A stretch of DNA of 64,000 bases from Bisbaumannia sp015645095 (GCA_036871055.1 CP141893.1:744001-808000), one strand, 5' to 3'; positions 32,702 to 41,881 are shown, counted from the stretch's first letter. A program made the numbers and translations. The notes: generated by a model from the letters alone, not told the origin.

Positions 32702-33769
32702 TCAGATCCGCTCGGCGATGGCCCGGCCCAGGGTCTCGGTGGTGCCGGTACCTCCGATATCCGGTGTCAGGAGGCCCTTGTCGCCCTCCGCCAGTACCGC
32801 CTCGAAGGCGGCGACGATGGCCTCGGCGGCGGCCGGGTGACCCAGGTGCTCGAGCATCATGGCCCCGGACCAGATCTGGCCGATGGGGTTGGCGATTCCC
32901 TTGCCGGCGATATCCGGGGCGCTGCCGTGGACCGGCTCGAAGAGGCTGGGGAAGCTGCCCTCCGGGTTGATATTGGCCGAGGGTGCCACGCCGATGGTGC
33001 CGGTGCAGGCGGGACCCAGGTCGGAGAGGATATCGCCGAAGAGGTTGCTGGCCACCACCACGTCGAACCAGTCCGGGTGCATCACGAAGTTGGCGGTGAG
33101 GATATCGATATGGAACTGATCCACCGCCACCTCCGGGTAGCGCTGGCCCATCTCGGCGACCCGCGCGTCCCACCAGGGCATGGTGATACTGATGCCGTTG
33201 GACTTGGTGGCCGAGGTGAGCTTCTTCCTGGGACGGGAGGCCGCCAGCTCATAGGCGAACTTCAGCACCCGGTCGGTGCCCTGGCGGGTCATCACCGTCT
33301 CCTGGATGACGATCTCCCGCTCGGTGCCCTCGAACATCTTGCCGCCGACACTGGAGTACTCCCCCTCGGTGTTCTCGCGCACCACATAGAAGTCGATATC
33401 GCCGGGCTCGCGGCCCGCCAGCGGACTCCTGATGCCGGGCAGCAGGCGGCAGGGGCGCAGGTTGATGTACTGATCGAAGCGGCGGCGGAACTGCAACAGC
33501 GAGCCCCATAGCGACACATGGTCGGGCACCGTCTCGGGCCAGCCCACGGCGCCGTAGAAGAGGGCATCGAAGTCCTTCAGGGTCTCGAACCAGTCGTCGG
33601 GCAGCATCTGGCCGTGTTCGGCGTAGTAGTCGCAGCTGGCGAAATCGAAGGTCTCGAAGGCCAGGTCGATACCGAAGCGCCGCGCCGCGGCCGCCAGGGC
33701 GCGCAGTCCCTCGGGCATCACCTCCTTGCCGATACCGTCGCCGGCCAGTACCGCGATTCGCTGGGTCAT
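32702..33769 (-). CDS. Tartrate dehydrogenase/decarboxylase (TtuC)-like isocitrate/isopropylmalate dehydrogenase family protein
   Basis: A 355-residue NAD-dependent beta-decarboxylating dehydrogenase. It starts MTQRIAVLAGDGIGKEVMPEG; the metal- and substrate-binding block is NLRPCRLLPGIRSPL near residue 100, VVRENTEGEYSSVGG near 132, and the Asp ligands in ASNLFGDILSDLGP near 250. PLAGREPGDIDFYVVREN matches tartrate/D-malate dehydrogenases rather than LeuB. Its ATG overlaps the stop of the MtfA gene by 4 bases, so the two are coupled, an unusual pair with no obvious shared task. Confidence 0.88.
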   Translation of the reverse strand: MTQRIAVLAGDGIGKEVMPEGLRALAAAARRFGIDLAFETFDFASCDYYAEHGQMLPDDWFETLKDFDALFYGAVGWPETVPDHVSLWGSLLQFRRRFDQYINLRPCRLLPGIRSPLAGREPGDIDFYVVRENTEGEYSSVGGKMFEGTEREIVIQETVMTRQGTDRVLKFAYELAASRPRKKLTSATKSNGISITMPWWDARVAEMGQRYPEVAVDQFHIDILTANFVMHPDWFDVVVASNLFGDILSDLGPACTGTIGVAPSANINPEGSFPSLFEPVHGSAPDIAGKGIANPIGQIWSGAMMLEHLGHPAAAEAIVAAFEAVLAEGDKGLLTPDIGGTGTTETLGRAIAERI

Positions 33770-34593
33770 GGGGTCTCTCCTGGGGGTGGGGGGGCGGCCT
33801 CTGGCAGCCGGCGCAGGGGATCCTGGCGGAAGTAGTCCCGCAGCAGGCCATAGAGGCCGGGGTAGGTGGCGCTCAGGGTATCCGGGGCGGTGAAGAAGTA
33901 CTCGCAGCAGACCGCGAAGCATTCGCCCGGGTGGCTGGCGGCGTAGTCATCGATGGGCGTCTGTTCGCCGCGGGCCAGGTGCGCCTGGAGATCGTCCCAG
34001 ACGGCGGTGAATTCGCGGTGCCAGCGCCGGGCGTCCAGCTCCCGGGGCAGCGGCGGGAAGCCGTCCACGTCCTGGGAATTGCCCAGATCGAGCTTATGGG
34101 CCAGCTCGTGGATCAGCACATTGAAGCCCGAGAAGTCGCCGCTCTCCATCAGGTCGGGGAAGGCCACCACCACCGGACCCTGGTAGGAGGTCTCGCCGGC
34201 CCGCTCGTCGTCGTATTCGTGCATCACCCCGGCCTCGTCCATCTCCTCCACTCGACGCTGGAAGGCCTCGGGGAGGATCAGGATCTCGTGGACATTGGCG
34301 AAGGCCTCCAGATGCTCGGCTTCCGACCAGCCCAGGGTCAGCAGGCAGGCCTGGGCGGCCAGGGCCAGCTGGGCGGGCAGGTCGAAGGGCGTCGTCGTGG
34401 CGAGATCGGGATGCAGGCTCAAGCGCTTGTGGTGGGCGAAATGCCAGGCGCGCCGTCCCAGCGCCTCGGCCTCGGGTTCACTCAAGGCGGCGAGCAGCGG
34501 CAGCCGCGCCCGGGCCTCGGCCCAGGCGGTGTCGGGGAAGGGGTGGCGGGCCGCGAAGCGCTTCTCCCGCCACTGGCGCAGACGCCCGAGCAT
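33766..34593 (-). CDS. mtfA: MtfA-like zinc-dependent peptidase
   Basis: A 275-residue cytosolic metallopeptidase. HELAH in NVLIHELAHKLDLG near residue 150 is the zinc motif, and the third ligand is Glu in HPGECFAVCCEYFF near 235, as in E. coli MtfA (M90 family). MtfA of E. coli is regulated by binding the repressor Mlc and influences glucose uptake; whether that holds here is unknown. Length and the LPEAFQRR / SYQGPVVVAFPDL blocks agree with the family. Four bases separate it from the upstream GNAT-nitrilase gene. Confidence 0.9.
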   Translation of the reverse strand: MLGRLRQWREKRFAARHPFPDTAWAEARARLPLLAALSEPEAEALGRRAWHFAHHKRLSLHPDLATTTPFDLPAQLALAAQACLLTLGWSEAEHLEAFANVHEILILPEAFQRRVEEMDEAGVMHEYDDERAGETSYQGPVVVAFPDLMESGDFSGFNVLIHELAHKLDLGNSQDVDGFPPLPRELDARRWHREFTAVWDDLQAHLARGEQTPIDDYAASHPGECFAVCCEYFFTAPDTLSATYPGLYGLLRDYFRQDPLRRLPEAAPPPPGETP

Positions 34594-34597
34594 GGCC

Positions 34598-36169
34598 TCA
34601 GGCCTCCTCCTGCCGGCCCCCGGACTTCCAGCTCCAGTCGCGCAGGCGCAGGTCGAAGAGGTCCTTGCGGCGATCCTTGAGGTTGGTCACCGAGCCCTCG
34701 TTGCGCACCACCGTGAGGCGGGTCAGGTCCAGGTCCGAGAACATGATCATCTCGGTGTTGGGGGTGGTCTCCGCCAGCACGGCGTCGTGGGGGAAGGCGA
34801 AGTCGGAGGGCGAGAAGACCGAGGACTGGGCGTACTGGATGTCCAGGTTCTCGATGGAGGGCACGTTGCCGACGCTGCCGCACAGCACCACATAGCACTC
34901 GTTCTCGATGGCCCGGGCCTGGGCGCAGTGGCGCACTCGCAGGTAGCCGTTCTTGGTGTCGGTCCAGAAGGGCACGAAGAGGATATCCATCTCCTGCTCG
35001 GCGAGCAGCCGCGACAGTTCCGGGAACTCCACGTCATAGCAGATCTGGATGCCGACCCGGCCGGCATCGGTGTCGAAGACGCGCAGCTCGTCGCCGCCCT
35101 CGATCACCCAGTCGCGGCGCTCCTGGGGGGTGATATGCAGCTTGTGCTGGCTCTCCAGGGTGCCGTCCCGGTGGCACAGGTAACTGACGTTGTAGAGGCG
35201 GTCGTCCTCGCCCGCCTCGATCATGGAGCCGGCGATGATATTGATGTTGTAGGCCACCGCCATGCGCGACAGCTCGCTCTTGAACTGCTCGGTGAAGCCG
35301 GCCAGGAAGCGGATGGCGGCCATCTGATCCTGCTGGGCGGCGCGATCCTGGAGGCCCATCAGCGGGGCATTGAAGAGCTCCGGGAAGACCGCGAAGTCGC
35401 TCTGGTAGCCGGACAGGGCGTCGACGAAGTACTCCACCTGCTGGAGCACCGATTCCACCGAGTCGAATTCGCGCATCTGCCACTGCACGGCGCCCACCCG
35501 TACCTGGGTCTTGCGTGACTCCAGCACCCGCTCGGCGGGCTCGAAGAGGATATTGTTCCACTCCAGCAGGGTGGCGAAGCCCTGGGACTTCTCGTCCTCC
35601 GGCAGGTACTTGCGCAGCAGCCGCTTGACCTGGAAGTCGTTGGCCAGCTGGAAGGAGAGGATGGGGTCGTGGAGCTCGCGGCGGGCCACCTTGTCGATGT
35701 ACTCGCTGGGGGAGAGGTCGTCGGCGTATTCGTGGTACTGGGGGATGCGCCCGCCGGCGAGGATCGCCCGCAGGTTCATCGAGCGGCACAGCTCCTTGCG
35801 CGCCTCGTAGAGGCGGCGACCCAGGCGATAGCCCCGGTAGGCCGGGTCGATCAGCACGTCCAGGCCGTACATGGCGTCGCCCTCCGGCTCGTTGAGGATC
35901 ACCTCCCGGGAGCCGATCAGGTCGTCATAGCGGTGGGGGTTGGAGAAGGTGTCGTAGTCCACCAGGGCGGTGAGGGCCACGCCGACGATCACCTCGTCGT
36001 CTTCGATCACCAGCTGGCCGTCGGGGAACTCCTGCACCAGCTTGTCGATGGTGAGCTTGGGCCAGGCCCCGCCGATGTCGTCATAGACCTTGTCCATCAG
36101 CGTCTTGAGCTGGGGATAGTCCTCCACGGTCAGGTTGCGCAGGTTGAGGTGCAGTTCGTCGAGGGACAT
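34598..36169 (-). CDS. GNAT acetyltransferase-nitrilase (carbon-nitrogen hydrolase) fusion protein
   Basis: A 523-residue two-domain protein. Residues about 10-190 form a GNAT domain (acetyl-CoA loop near YRGYRLGRRLYEARKE). About 225-510 is a nitrilase-type hydrolase with the catalytic Glu in FAVFPELFNAP near 280, Lys in SQHKLHITPQE near 375, and Cys in GIQICYDVEFPE near 410, so the triad is complete. The fusion is known in many bacteria but its substrate is not established; an amide or an acetylated amine is plausible. It heads a run of three genes on the minus strand. Confidence 0.9.
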   Translation of the reverse strand: MSLDELHLNLRNLTVEDYPQLKTLMDKVYDDIGGAWPKLTIDKLVQEFPDGQLVIEDDEVIVGVALTALVDYDTFSNPHRYDDLIGSREVILNEPEGDAMYGLDVLIDPAYRGYRLGRRLYEARKELCRSMNLRAILAGGRIPQYHEYADDLSPSEYIDKVARRELHDPILSFQLANDFQVKRLLRKYLPEDEKSQGFATLLEWNNILFEPAERVLESRKTQVRVGAVQWQMREFDSVESVLQQVEYFVDALSGYQSDFAVFPELFNAPLMGLQDRAAQQDQMAAIRFLAGFTEQFKSELSRMAVAYNINIIAGSMIEAGEDDRLYNVSYLCHRDGTLESQHKLHITPQERRDWVIEGGDELRVFDTDAGRVGIQICYDVEFPELSRLLAEQEMDILFVPFWTDTKNGYLRVRHCAQARAIENECYVVLCGSVGNVPSIENLDIQYAQSSVFSPSDFAFPHDAVLAETTPNTEMIMFSDLDLTRLTVVRNEGSVTNLKDRRKDLFDLRLRDWSWKSGGRQEEA

Positions 36170-36212
36170 GGCGGCGGCTCCTGAGCGGTGGGAATCAAGC
36201 GGAGTCTAACAT

Positions 36213-36245
36213 GGCCGCCGCGGCTCGCCGCGAGCCGCGGCGGCC
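36213..36245 (-). terminator. 15-bp perfect GC stem-loop between two genes
   Basis: GGCCGCCGCGGCTCG pairs with CGAGCCGCGGCGGCC around a 3-base loop, one of the strongest hairpins in the window. It lies after the EamA gene and about 45 bases before the GNAT-nitrilase start. No T-run follows, so termination may be Rho-assisted. Confidence 0.5.
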
Positions 36246-36398
36246 GTCTCGTAGGGCTATCGCGGTTGGAATGGCTGAGGGGCACTGGAGGCAAGATGGA
36301 GCGGGGGTTTTTTGCCATGGATGACAAAAGTAGCGCCCAGGGAGGGGTTCACAGCGCCCCGCGACAGCCTGCCTCCAGGATAGCCCCGGGCCACAAAG

Positions 36399-37310
36399 CT
36401 AATTGCGATAGCCTTGAGTGGTTTCGGGCGCGGCGCGCAGTGGCCGGGTCAATGTCTGAGCCATGATCACCCCGGCCAGCGTCAGGCCGCCCCCCAGCAG
36501 ATGGTGGAGACCCAGGCGTTCGCCGAGGAAGGCCATGGCGATCAGAGCGCTGAACAGCGGCATCAGGTTGATGAAGATGCTCGCCTTGCTGGCGCCGATC
36601 TGGCCGATGGCGCGCATCCACAGGAAGGTGGTGATGATGGAGGCGGGGATGCCGGCATAGAGGATCAGCCCTACATTGCTCCCATCCACCGGGGTCATGG
36701 GGCCAAGCAGGTAGCCCGGCAACAGCAGCAGGACCGCGAAACAGATCTGCGCATAGAGCAGCACCCAGGGCGAGAGTCCCAGGGACCAGCGCCTGAGCAT
36801 CACCCCGTAGGCGGCATAGCAGGTGGCGGCCACCACCATCAGCGCATCGCCCTTGGCCACCTCCAGGGCCAGCAGGCTGCGCGGGTCGCCCTGGCCCAGC
36901 AGCACCAGCACCCCGAGCAGGGCGACGATGCCGCCGACCACGCCGCCCAGGCTGGGGGGCTCGCGCAGGATCAGGGCGCTGAGCAGCACGGTGAGTAGCG
37001 GCACCATGGCGGCGAGGATGCCCATATTGGTGGCGCTGGTGGTCTCGGCGGCCACGTAGGCCAGCCCCTGCCAGAGCCCCATGCCCAGGGCGCCCAGCAC
37101 GGCGAGCTTGGGCCACTCCCGGCGAATCGTGGCCCGGGCCTGCCAGGCGGCGGGCAGCAGGAAAGGGGTGAGGACGAGCAGGGCCAGCAGCCAGCGCAGG
37201 AAGGCGATGGAGCTGGGGGCGATGGCGCCCACGGTGAGCTGGTTGATGGTCATATTGCCGGACCAGATCAGCACGGTGCCCAGCGGCGGCAGCAGATAGA
37301 GCAGTGGCAT
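36399..37310 (-). CDS. EamA family DMT transporter
   Basis: A 303-residue inner membrane protein with ten predicted helices in two EamA repeats, a fold used for export of amino acids and other metabolites. Repeat one begins LPPLGTVLIWSGNMTINQL and repeat two LMVVAATCYAAYGVMLRRW; each has the Pro/Gly-rich end IPASIITTFLW or similar. I chose 37310 (GAGG five bases upstream, membrane helix right at the N-terminus) over 37355. It is divergent from the BCCT carrier gene. Substrate unknown. Confidence 0.86.
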   Translation of the reverse strand: MPLLYLLPPLGTVLIWSGNMTINQLTVGAIAPSSIAFLRWLLALLVLTPFLLPAAWQARATIRREWPKLAVLGALGMGLWQGLAYVAAETTSATNMGILAAMVPLLTVLLSALILREPPSLGGVVGGIVALLGVLVLLGQGDPRSLLALEVAKGDALMVVAATCYAAYGVMLRRWSLGLSPWVLLYAQICFAVLLLLPGYLLGPMTPVDGSNVGLILYAGIPASIITTFLWMRAIGQIGASKASIFINLMPLFSALIAMAFLGERLGLHHLLGGGLTLAGVIMAQTLTRPLRAAPETTQGYRN

Positions 37311-37386
37311 GGAGACCTCGACAGGGGAGAGCCGCGGAGCCCTCGAAGCAGTCATCAGTGACCTGGAATCATACGCGGCAATTTGT

Positions 37387-37421
37387 GAGGAGGCTAATTA
37401 GCTCCTCGGGCCCCGAGGACG
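37387..37421. promoter_or_regulatory. Palindromic region between the EamA and BCCT genes
   Basis: The core GCTAATTAGC (37393-37402) is a perfect palindrome with GAGGA/TCCTC arms just outside, followed at once by the near-palindrome CCTCGGGCCCCGAGG. Located in the divergent promoter region, it could serve either gene. Confidence 0.35.
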
Positions 37422-37515
37422 TCGGCTGGAGCGGCCAAGAGGCGTTGGCAAGCCCCTGCGACGCCGCTCGGGAAGGCGCCTAGACTGGCTCTTATCATGG
37501 TGTCGAGGATTGACG

Positions 37516-39150
37516 ATGAGCGATACGAATGAGCCGGCCTCACACGCCGCGACCAGTGATATGCAGACCGACTATGTGGTCGGCCAGGACAATATCGAGG
37601 GGCAACTCGGCCCCATCGGCTTCGATATCCATAACCGGGTCTTCGTCGTCTCGGCATTCGCCTCCCTGGTCTTTATCATCCTGACCCTGCTGCTCCCGGA
37701 GCGGGCGGGAAGCCTCTTCCAGTCCATCGTCGCCTTCACCACTACCCGCCTCGACTGGTATTTCATGGGCCTGGTGGATTTCTTTATCCTCTTCTGTATT
37801 GGCCTGGTGGTCTCGCCCTATGGGGCGGTGCGCCTGGGTGGGCCCGGGGCGCAGCCGGAATACGGCTACCTCTCCTGGTTCGCCATGCTGTTCGCCGCCG
37901 GCATCGGTATCGGCCTGCTGTTCTTCGGCGTGCTGGAGCCGGTCTACCATGCCAACGTCTCCCTGCCCCTGGGCATCGCCTCGCCCTTCGGCGCCGACGG
38001 GACCCTCGACCCGGAGGCGATCGCCGAGGCCACGGCGATGGGCCTGGCCGGCACCTACCTGCACTGGGGCCTGCATGGCTGGGCGGTCTATGTGGTGATG
38101 GCCCTGGCCCTGGCGCTCTTCACCTACAACAAGGGGCTGCCCTTCTCGATCCGCTCGGCCTTCTATCCGATCCTCGGCGAACGGGTCTGGGGCTGGTGGG
38201 GGCATGCCATCGATATCCTGGCGGTCTTCTCGACCCTCTTCGGCCTGGCCACCTCGCTCGGCCTCGGTGCCCAGCAGGCCAATGCGGGGATGAACTTCGT
38301 CTTCGGCCTGGAGGTCAGTGCCACCGCCCAGGTGATCATCATCCTGGCGGTGACGGCGGTGGCCCTGGTCTCGGTATGGCGGGGGCTCGACGGCGGGGTC
38401 AAGAAGCTCTCCGAGTGGAACATGGTGCTCGCGGTGCTGTTCTTCGGCTTCGTGCTCTTCGCGGGCCCCACCCTGGTGGCCCTGAGCGGTTTCTGGACCG
38501 GGCTTACCACCTATGCAAAGGAGTTTCTGCCGCTCTCGGCGCCCTTCGGCCGTGACGACGACGCCTACCGCCAGGCCTGGAGCGTCTTCTACTGGGCCTG
38601 GTGGGTGAGCTGGGCGCCCTTCGTCGGCATGTTCATCGCCCGGGTCTCCCGGGGCCGCACGGTGCGCGAGTTCGTGGTCTGCGTGCTGCTGATTCCCAGC
38701 CTGTTCATCTTTATCTGGATGGGGGTGTTCGGCGCCACCGCCCTGGAGCAGCTCTATGCCGATCCCGACAACAGCCTAGTCAAGGCCTATGTGATCGACA
38801 GCTACAGCCCGGAGCTGTCGCTGTTCGGCATGCTCAACGAGCTGCCGCTGACCGGGCTGATGGCGACCCTGGGCATCATCCTGGCGCTGGTCTTCTTCGT
38901 CACCTCCTCGGATTCCGGCTCATTGGTGATCGACACCATCACCGCCGGCGGCAAGATCGATGCGCCGCGCCCGCAGCGCATGTTCTGGGCCACGGTGGAG
39001 GGGCTGATCGCCATCGTGCTGCTGCTCGGCGGCGGTCTCTCGGCCCTGCAGGCGGGGGTCACCGCCACGGCGATTCCCTTCTCCATTGTCATGCTGCTGA
39101 TGTGCTATTCCATTCTCCGGGCGCTCCATGGCGAGCTGAAGCGCCGTTAG
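37516..39150 (+). CDS. BCCT family betaine/choline/carnitine transporter
   Basis: A 544-residue carrier with twelve membrane helices. BCCT carriers import compatible solutes such as glycine betaine or choline with sodium or protons, central to halophile osmoadaptation. The signature is GYLSWFAMLFAAGIGIGLLFFG near residue 118 (shown in part: MLFAAGIGIGLLFFG) and the aromatic box segment FYWAWWVSWAPFVGMFIARVSRGRT near 360 (in part: WAWWVSWAPFVGMF). There are short soluble tails, so no large osmosensing domain. GAGGA lies before ATG 37516. There is no choline oxidation gene nearby, so betaine itself is as likely as choline. Confidence 0.94.
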   Translation: MSDTNEPASHAATSDMQTDYVVGQDNIEGQLGPIGFDIHNRVFVVSAFASLVFIILTLLLPERAGSLFQSIVAFTTTRLDWYFMGLVDFFILFCIGLVVSPYGAVRLGGPGAQPEYGYLSWFAMLFAAGIGIGLLFFGVLEPVYHANVSLPLGIASPFGADGTLDPEAIAEATAMGLAGTYLHWGLHGWAVYVVMALALALFTYNKGLPFSIRSAFYPILGERVWGWWGHAIDILAVFSTLFGLATSLGLGAQQANAGMNFVFGLEVSATAQVIIILAVTAVALVSVWRGLDGGVKKLSEWNMVLAVLFFGFVLFAGPTLVALSGFWTGLTTYAKEFLPLSAPFGRDDDAYRQAWSVFYWAWWVSWAPFVGMFIARVSRGRTVREFVVCVLLIPSLFIFIWMGVFGATALEQLYADPDNSLVKAYVIDSYSPELSLFGMLNELPLTGLMATLGIILALVFFVTSSDSGSLVIDTITAGGKIDAPRPQRMFWATVEGLIAIVLLLGGGLSALQAGVTATAIPFSIVMLLMCYSILRALHGELKRR

Positions 39151-39163
39151 CGACGCCCCAAAA

Positions 39164-39200
39164 GACACCGCCCCCGCTGCCTGGCAGCGGGGGCGGTGTC
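39164..39200. terminator. Bidirectional hairpin between convergent genes
   Basis: GACACCGCCCCCGCTGCC is mirrored by GGCAGCGGGGGCGGTGTC, with A-rich sequence on its left (CCAAAA) and GTCTCTC on its right. It sits between the BCCT gene and the GlcG-like gene that runs toward it. Confidence 0.75.
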
Positions 39201-39223
39201 GTCTCTCGAGGAACGGTTCAGGC

Positions 39224-39625
39224 TTAGATAATGGCGGCGATACCCGCCTTGGCCACCTGGGCGTCCTGGTCGGACTTGACCCCGGAGACGCCCACGGCGC
39301 CGATCACCCGGCCGTCGATCACCACCGGCACGCCGCCTTCCAGCAGGCCCTGCAAGGGGGCGGAAAGAAAAGCGTTGCGCCCGCCGTTGATCATGTCTTC
39401 GAAGACCCGGGTCTCCTTGTGGCTCAGTGCCGCGGTGCGCGCCTTCTGGGCACTGACCATGGCGGTCATGGGGGCGGCGCCGTCCAGGCGGCGCAGGGCC
39501 AGCAGCTCGCCGCTGTCGTCGGCGACGGCGACGGTGATGCACCAGCCATTGGCCTCGGCCTCGTGCTGGGCGGCATCGAGGATGGCATTGACCTCCTTGA
39601 GTCCGAGTACGGCTTTGGTTTGCAT
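39224..39625 (-). CDS. GlcG/HbpS family protein
   Basis: A 133-residue protein of the GlcG/HbpS (heme-degrading-like, DUF336) family. It starts MQTKAVLGLKEVNAILDAA, has VAVADDSGELLALRRLDGA near residue 38 and GGVPVVIDGRVIGAVGVSG near 100, the family's most conserved block. AAGGAG precedes the start at 39625; the longer frame upstream lacks a site. No signal peptide, so cytoplasmic. Relatives sit beside glycolate, diol or haem genes, but nothing here indicates which. Confidence 0.88.
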   Translation of the reverse strand: MQTKAVLGLKEVNAILDAAQHEAEANGWCITVAVADDSGELLALRRLDGAAPMTAMVSAQKARTAALSHKETRVFEDMINGGRNAFLSAPLQGLLEGGVPVVIDGRVIGAVGVSGVKSDQDAQVAKAGIAAII

Positions 39626-39954
39626 GCTTGAGTCTCCTTGGAGTTGTCGAAGTTGGAAATGGTATGGGGCACCGGAAAAAGTAGGCATGATGCGATGAGC
39701 CCAGTGGGCGTAAGCATTCATCCTTAATTATTTGATGGAAATTATTTCCAATGTACACGCTTGGGGCGGGAATTCCAGTCATGAAAGCGCTCAGTCAGGC
39801 CTCTCGGGCTGGGGAGGGCTGCGACCGATGGTCGCGGGTCAGGTTGATGTTTGGTGAACTCATTTTCTTGTTCGGAATGGCGACGCCCTGGTGACGAGGA
39901 TAGTCTGGATGCGATGACGTCTTTCCGGTAATTGGCACTACTCAGGAGGTAGGC
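39626..39954. other. 329-base divergent intergenic region
   Basis: No gene seen. The stretch 39721-39756 is AT-rich (CTTAATTATTTGATGG) and holds the near-palindrome TGGAAATTATTTCCA at 39735-39749, a plausible operator or promoter for the GlcG-like gene. The right half precedes the GST gene, whose ATG at 39955 has AGGAGG six bases upstream. Confidence 0.45.
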
Positions 39955-40662
39955 ATGACGCGATGGCTCTACGACCTGCGTGGCCGCGACGAGCGGCTGC
40001 GTTTCTCGCCCTACTGTTGGCGGGTCAAGTGCGCCCTGGCCCACAAGGGGCTCGACTACCGGACGCGTCCCTGGTGCTACCGGGACAAGGAGGCCCTGGC
40101 CTTCTCCGGTCAGGGCGCGGTGCCGGTACTGGTGGATGGCGAGGCGGTGATCGGCGACAGCTACGAAATCCTGCGCTACCTGGAGCGCACCTATCCCCAG
40201 GCGCCGCTACTGGGGGAGGGGGTGACCGAGGCCAGGGCGCGTTTCTTCAAGCACTATGCGGAGCGAGCCCTGGCGCCGGCCATCATGCGTACCGTGATCA
40301 TGGACCTCTACCAGGCGGTGGATCCCGGTGATCGGGACTACTTCCGCGCCAGCCGCGAGAAGCGCTTCGGACGTAGCCTGGAGGAGTTCCACTCCCCGGT
40401 GCGTGGCCTGGCCCAGCTCGACCAGGCCCTGGAGCCGCTGCGGGGGCACCTGGACGGCAGCGACTACCTGGATGGCATGGCGCCGGGCGCCGCCGATTAC
40501 CTGGTTTTCGGCGCCTTTATGTGGGCGCGCTGTGTCTCCAACGCCGACCTGGTCTCCAATGCCGACCCGGTCCATGCCTGGGTCGAGCGGATGCTGGACC
40601 TGTACGATGGCCTGGGGCGCCGGGCGCTGCGGGTCAGCGACCTGGAGGATGCCTACCGCTGA
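39955..40662 (+). CDS. Glutathione S-transferase family protein (LigE-like)
   Basis: A 235-residue cytoplasmic protein. The thioredoxin-fold N-terminus reads LYDLRGRDERLRFSPYCWR, with SPYCWRVKCALAHKGLDY giving the likely glutathione-activating residue; GAVPVLVDGEAVIGDSYEILRYLE near residue 48 is the cis-Pro and gamma-glutamyl-binding region. The helical C-domain follows. The PYCWR form is closest to beta-etherase-like GSTs. Neighbours give no substrate clue; the convergent LysR gene ends 9 bases after it. Confidence 0.88.
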   Translation: MTRWLYDLRGRDERLRFSPYCWRVKCALAHKGLDYRTRPWCYRDKEALAFSGQGAVPVLVDGEAVIGDSYEILRYLERTYPQAPLLGEGVTEARARFFKHYAERALAPAIMRTVIMDLYQAVDPGDRDYFRASREKRFGRSLEEFHSPVRGLAQLDQALEPLRGHLDGSDYLDGMAPGAADYLVFGAFMWARCVSNADLVSNADPVHAWVERMLDLYDGLGRRALRVSDLEDAYR

Positions 40663-40671
40663 GGACGGGCC

Positions 40672-41640
40672 TCAGTGATGTAGCGACCGCTGAGGCGGGG
40701 CCAGGGCGGCGGAGGAGGGATCGGCGATTGCCGGGGGCTCCTCGCCGCGCCAGGCCGATGGCACCCGTTGACGCAGGAAGTCGAGCAGGGCGGTGACCTT
40801 GCGCGACTGGCGGCCATAGGGGTAGAGCAGGCTGACCGCCAGGCTGGGAGGCTGCCAGTCGGGCAGGCATAGGCTCAGCTCGCCGGGATGATGGGCCTCG
40901 CGGCCCGCGGCCAGCCAGCGGGGAATTACCCCCAGGCCCTGGCCGCGGGCGATGGCATCGATATGCAGGGTGCTCTGATCGACCCGGAGTCGCGAATGGG
41001 GTGGGGTGAAGTGATAGTCACCGTGATGTGGGTGCTGCAGGGGCAGCCCGGTCTGGGTAAGGCCCAGCAGGTCGACCCAGGCATGGCTGGCCAGCTCCCG
41101 GGGGTGGCTCGGCGTGCCATGGCGGGCCAGGTAATCGGGATGGGCATAGAGCCCCTGGGTCAGCCGTCCCAGTGTCTCCTGGCGCAGGCCGCACTCCGTC
41201 AAGGGGCCCACCCAGACCCAGATCGCCTCCTCGTCGGGGCCCGTCGGCGGCTGGGCCGGGTGGCCCAGGGTCAGCTGAATCCCCGGGTGGCGTGCCAGGA
41301 AGGTGTCCATATGCCGAGCCAGCCAGGCGCGGGCCAGGGTCTGGTGGACCTGTACCGTGACCTGGCCGCTGACCTCCTCACGAAGCTCATCCAGGCGGCG
41401 CTGGCTCTGCTCGGCCAGGGCCAGGATCTGCTGGCAGTAGCCATGGAAGAGTAGCCCCGCCTCGGTGGGAATCAGGCGATTGGCCTGGCGGCGCAGCAGG
41501 GGCTGGCCCAGGCGCGCCTCCAGCTGGCTGATGCGGCGGCTCAGGGTCGACTTGGCCACGCCCAGGTGCTGGGCGCTGGGCGCGAGACTGCCGTGTTCCA
41601 TCACGGTGACGAAGGCATGGAGTTCCTGTAGGTCATGCAT
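40672..41640 (-). CDS. LysR family transcriptional regulator
   Basis: A 322-residue regulator. The helix-turn-helix is FVTVMEHGSLAPSAQHLGVA followed by KSTLSRRISQLEARLG in residues 9-45, and the effector-binding domain begins near 90 (GQVTVQVHQTLARAWLARHM). The start at 41640 (MHDLQELHAFV) fits the family; the upstream methionine at 41688 gives an atypical extension. It is convergent to the GST gene and divergent from the phasin gene, so its target cannot be read from position with certainty. Confidence 0.92.
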   Translation of the reverse strand: MHDLQELHAFVTVMEHGSLAPSAQHLGVAKSTLSRRISQLEARLGQPLLRRQANRLIPTEAGLLFHGYCQQILALAEQSQRRLDELREEVSGQVTVQVHQTLARAWLARHMDTFLARHPGIQLTLGHPAQPPTGPDEEAIWVWVGPLTECGLRQETLGRLTQGLYAHPDYLARHGTPSHPRELASHAWVDLLGLTQTGLPLQHPHHGDYHFTPPHSRLRVDQSTLHIDAIARGQGLGVIPRWLAAGREAHHPGELSLCLPDWQPPSLAVSLLYPYGRQSRKVTALLDFLRQRVPSAWRGEEPPAIADPSSAALAPPQRSLHH

Positions 41641-41797
41641 GGCGGTGTGTCTGGGTTGCCAGTAGGGGGTCCGCCGGCAGTCTCTCATGAAACGTATTGA
41701 TTGAAAATTATTATCTTTTGCGATCGAGAGGCGTTAGTGCGAGTGATCCCCGTGAGAGGGCCCGGGGAGGGTGACGAAAAAAGTCGAAGAGTCGATG

Positions 41798-41826
41798 TTG
41801 CACTGCACAAAACACCTTGCTATGCT
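41798..41826 (+). promoter_or_regulatory. Sigma-70 promoter of the phasin gene
   Basis: TTGCAC (41798-41803) and TATGCT (41821-41826) are separated by 17 bases. TGC-rich repeats (TTGCACTGCACAA and CTATGCTGCATCGCA) overlap both boxes, similar to sites bound by PhaR-type phasin repressors. Confidence 0.7.
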
Positions 41827-41881
41827 GCATCGCAACAGGAGGGATTTTCCTCCGTTGCCAAAGACCACCAGGAGGTGTTCG

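Noticed and set aside
36188..36466. A 92-codon plus-strand frame between the nitrilase and EamA genes
   Set aside because: It runs through a strong hairpin and into the EamA gene's 3' end; composition is random.
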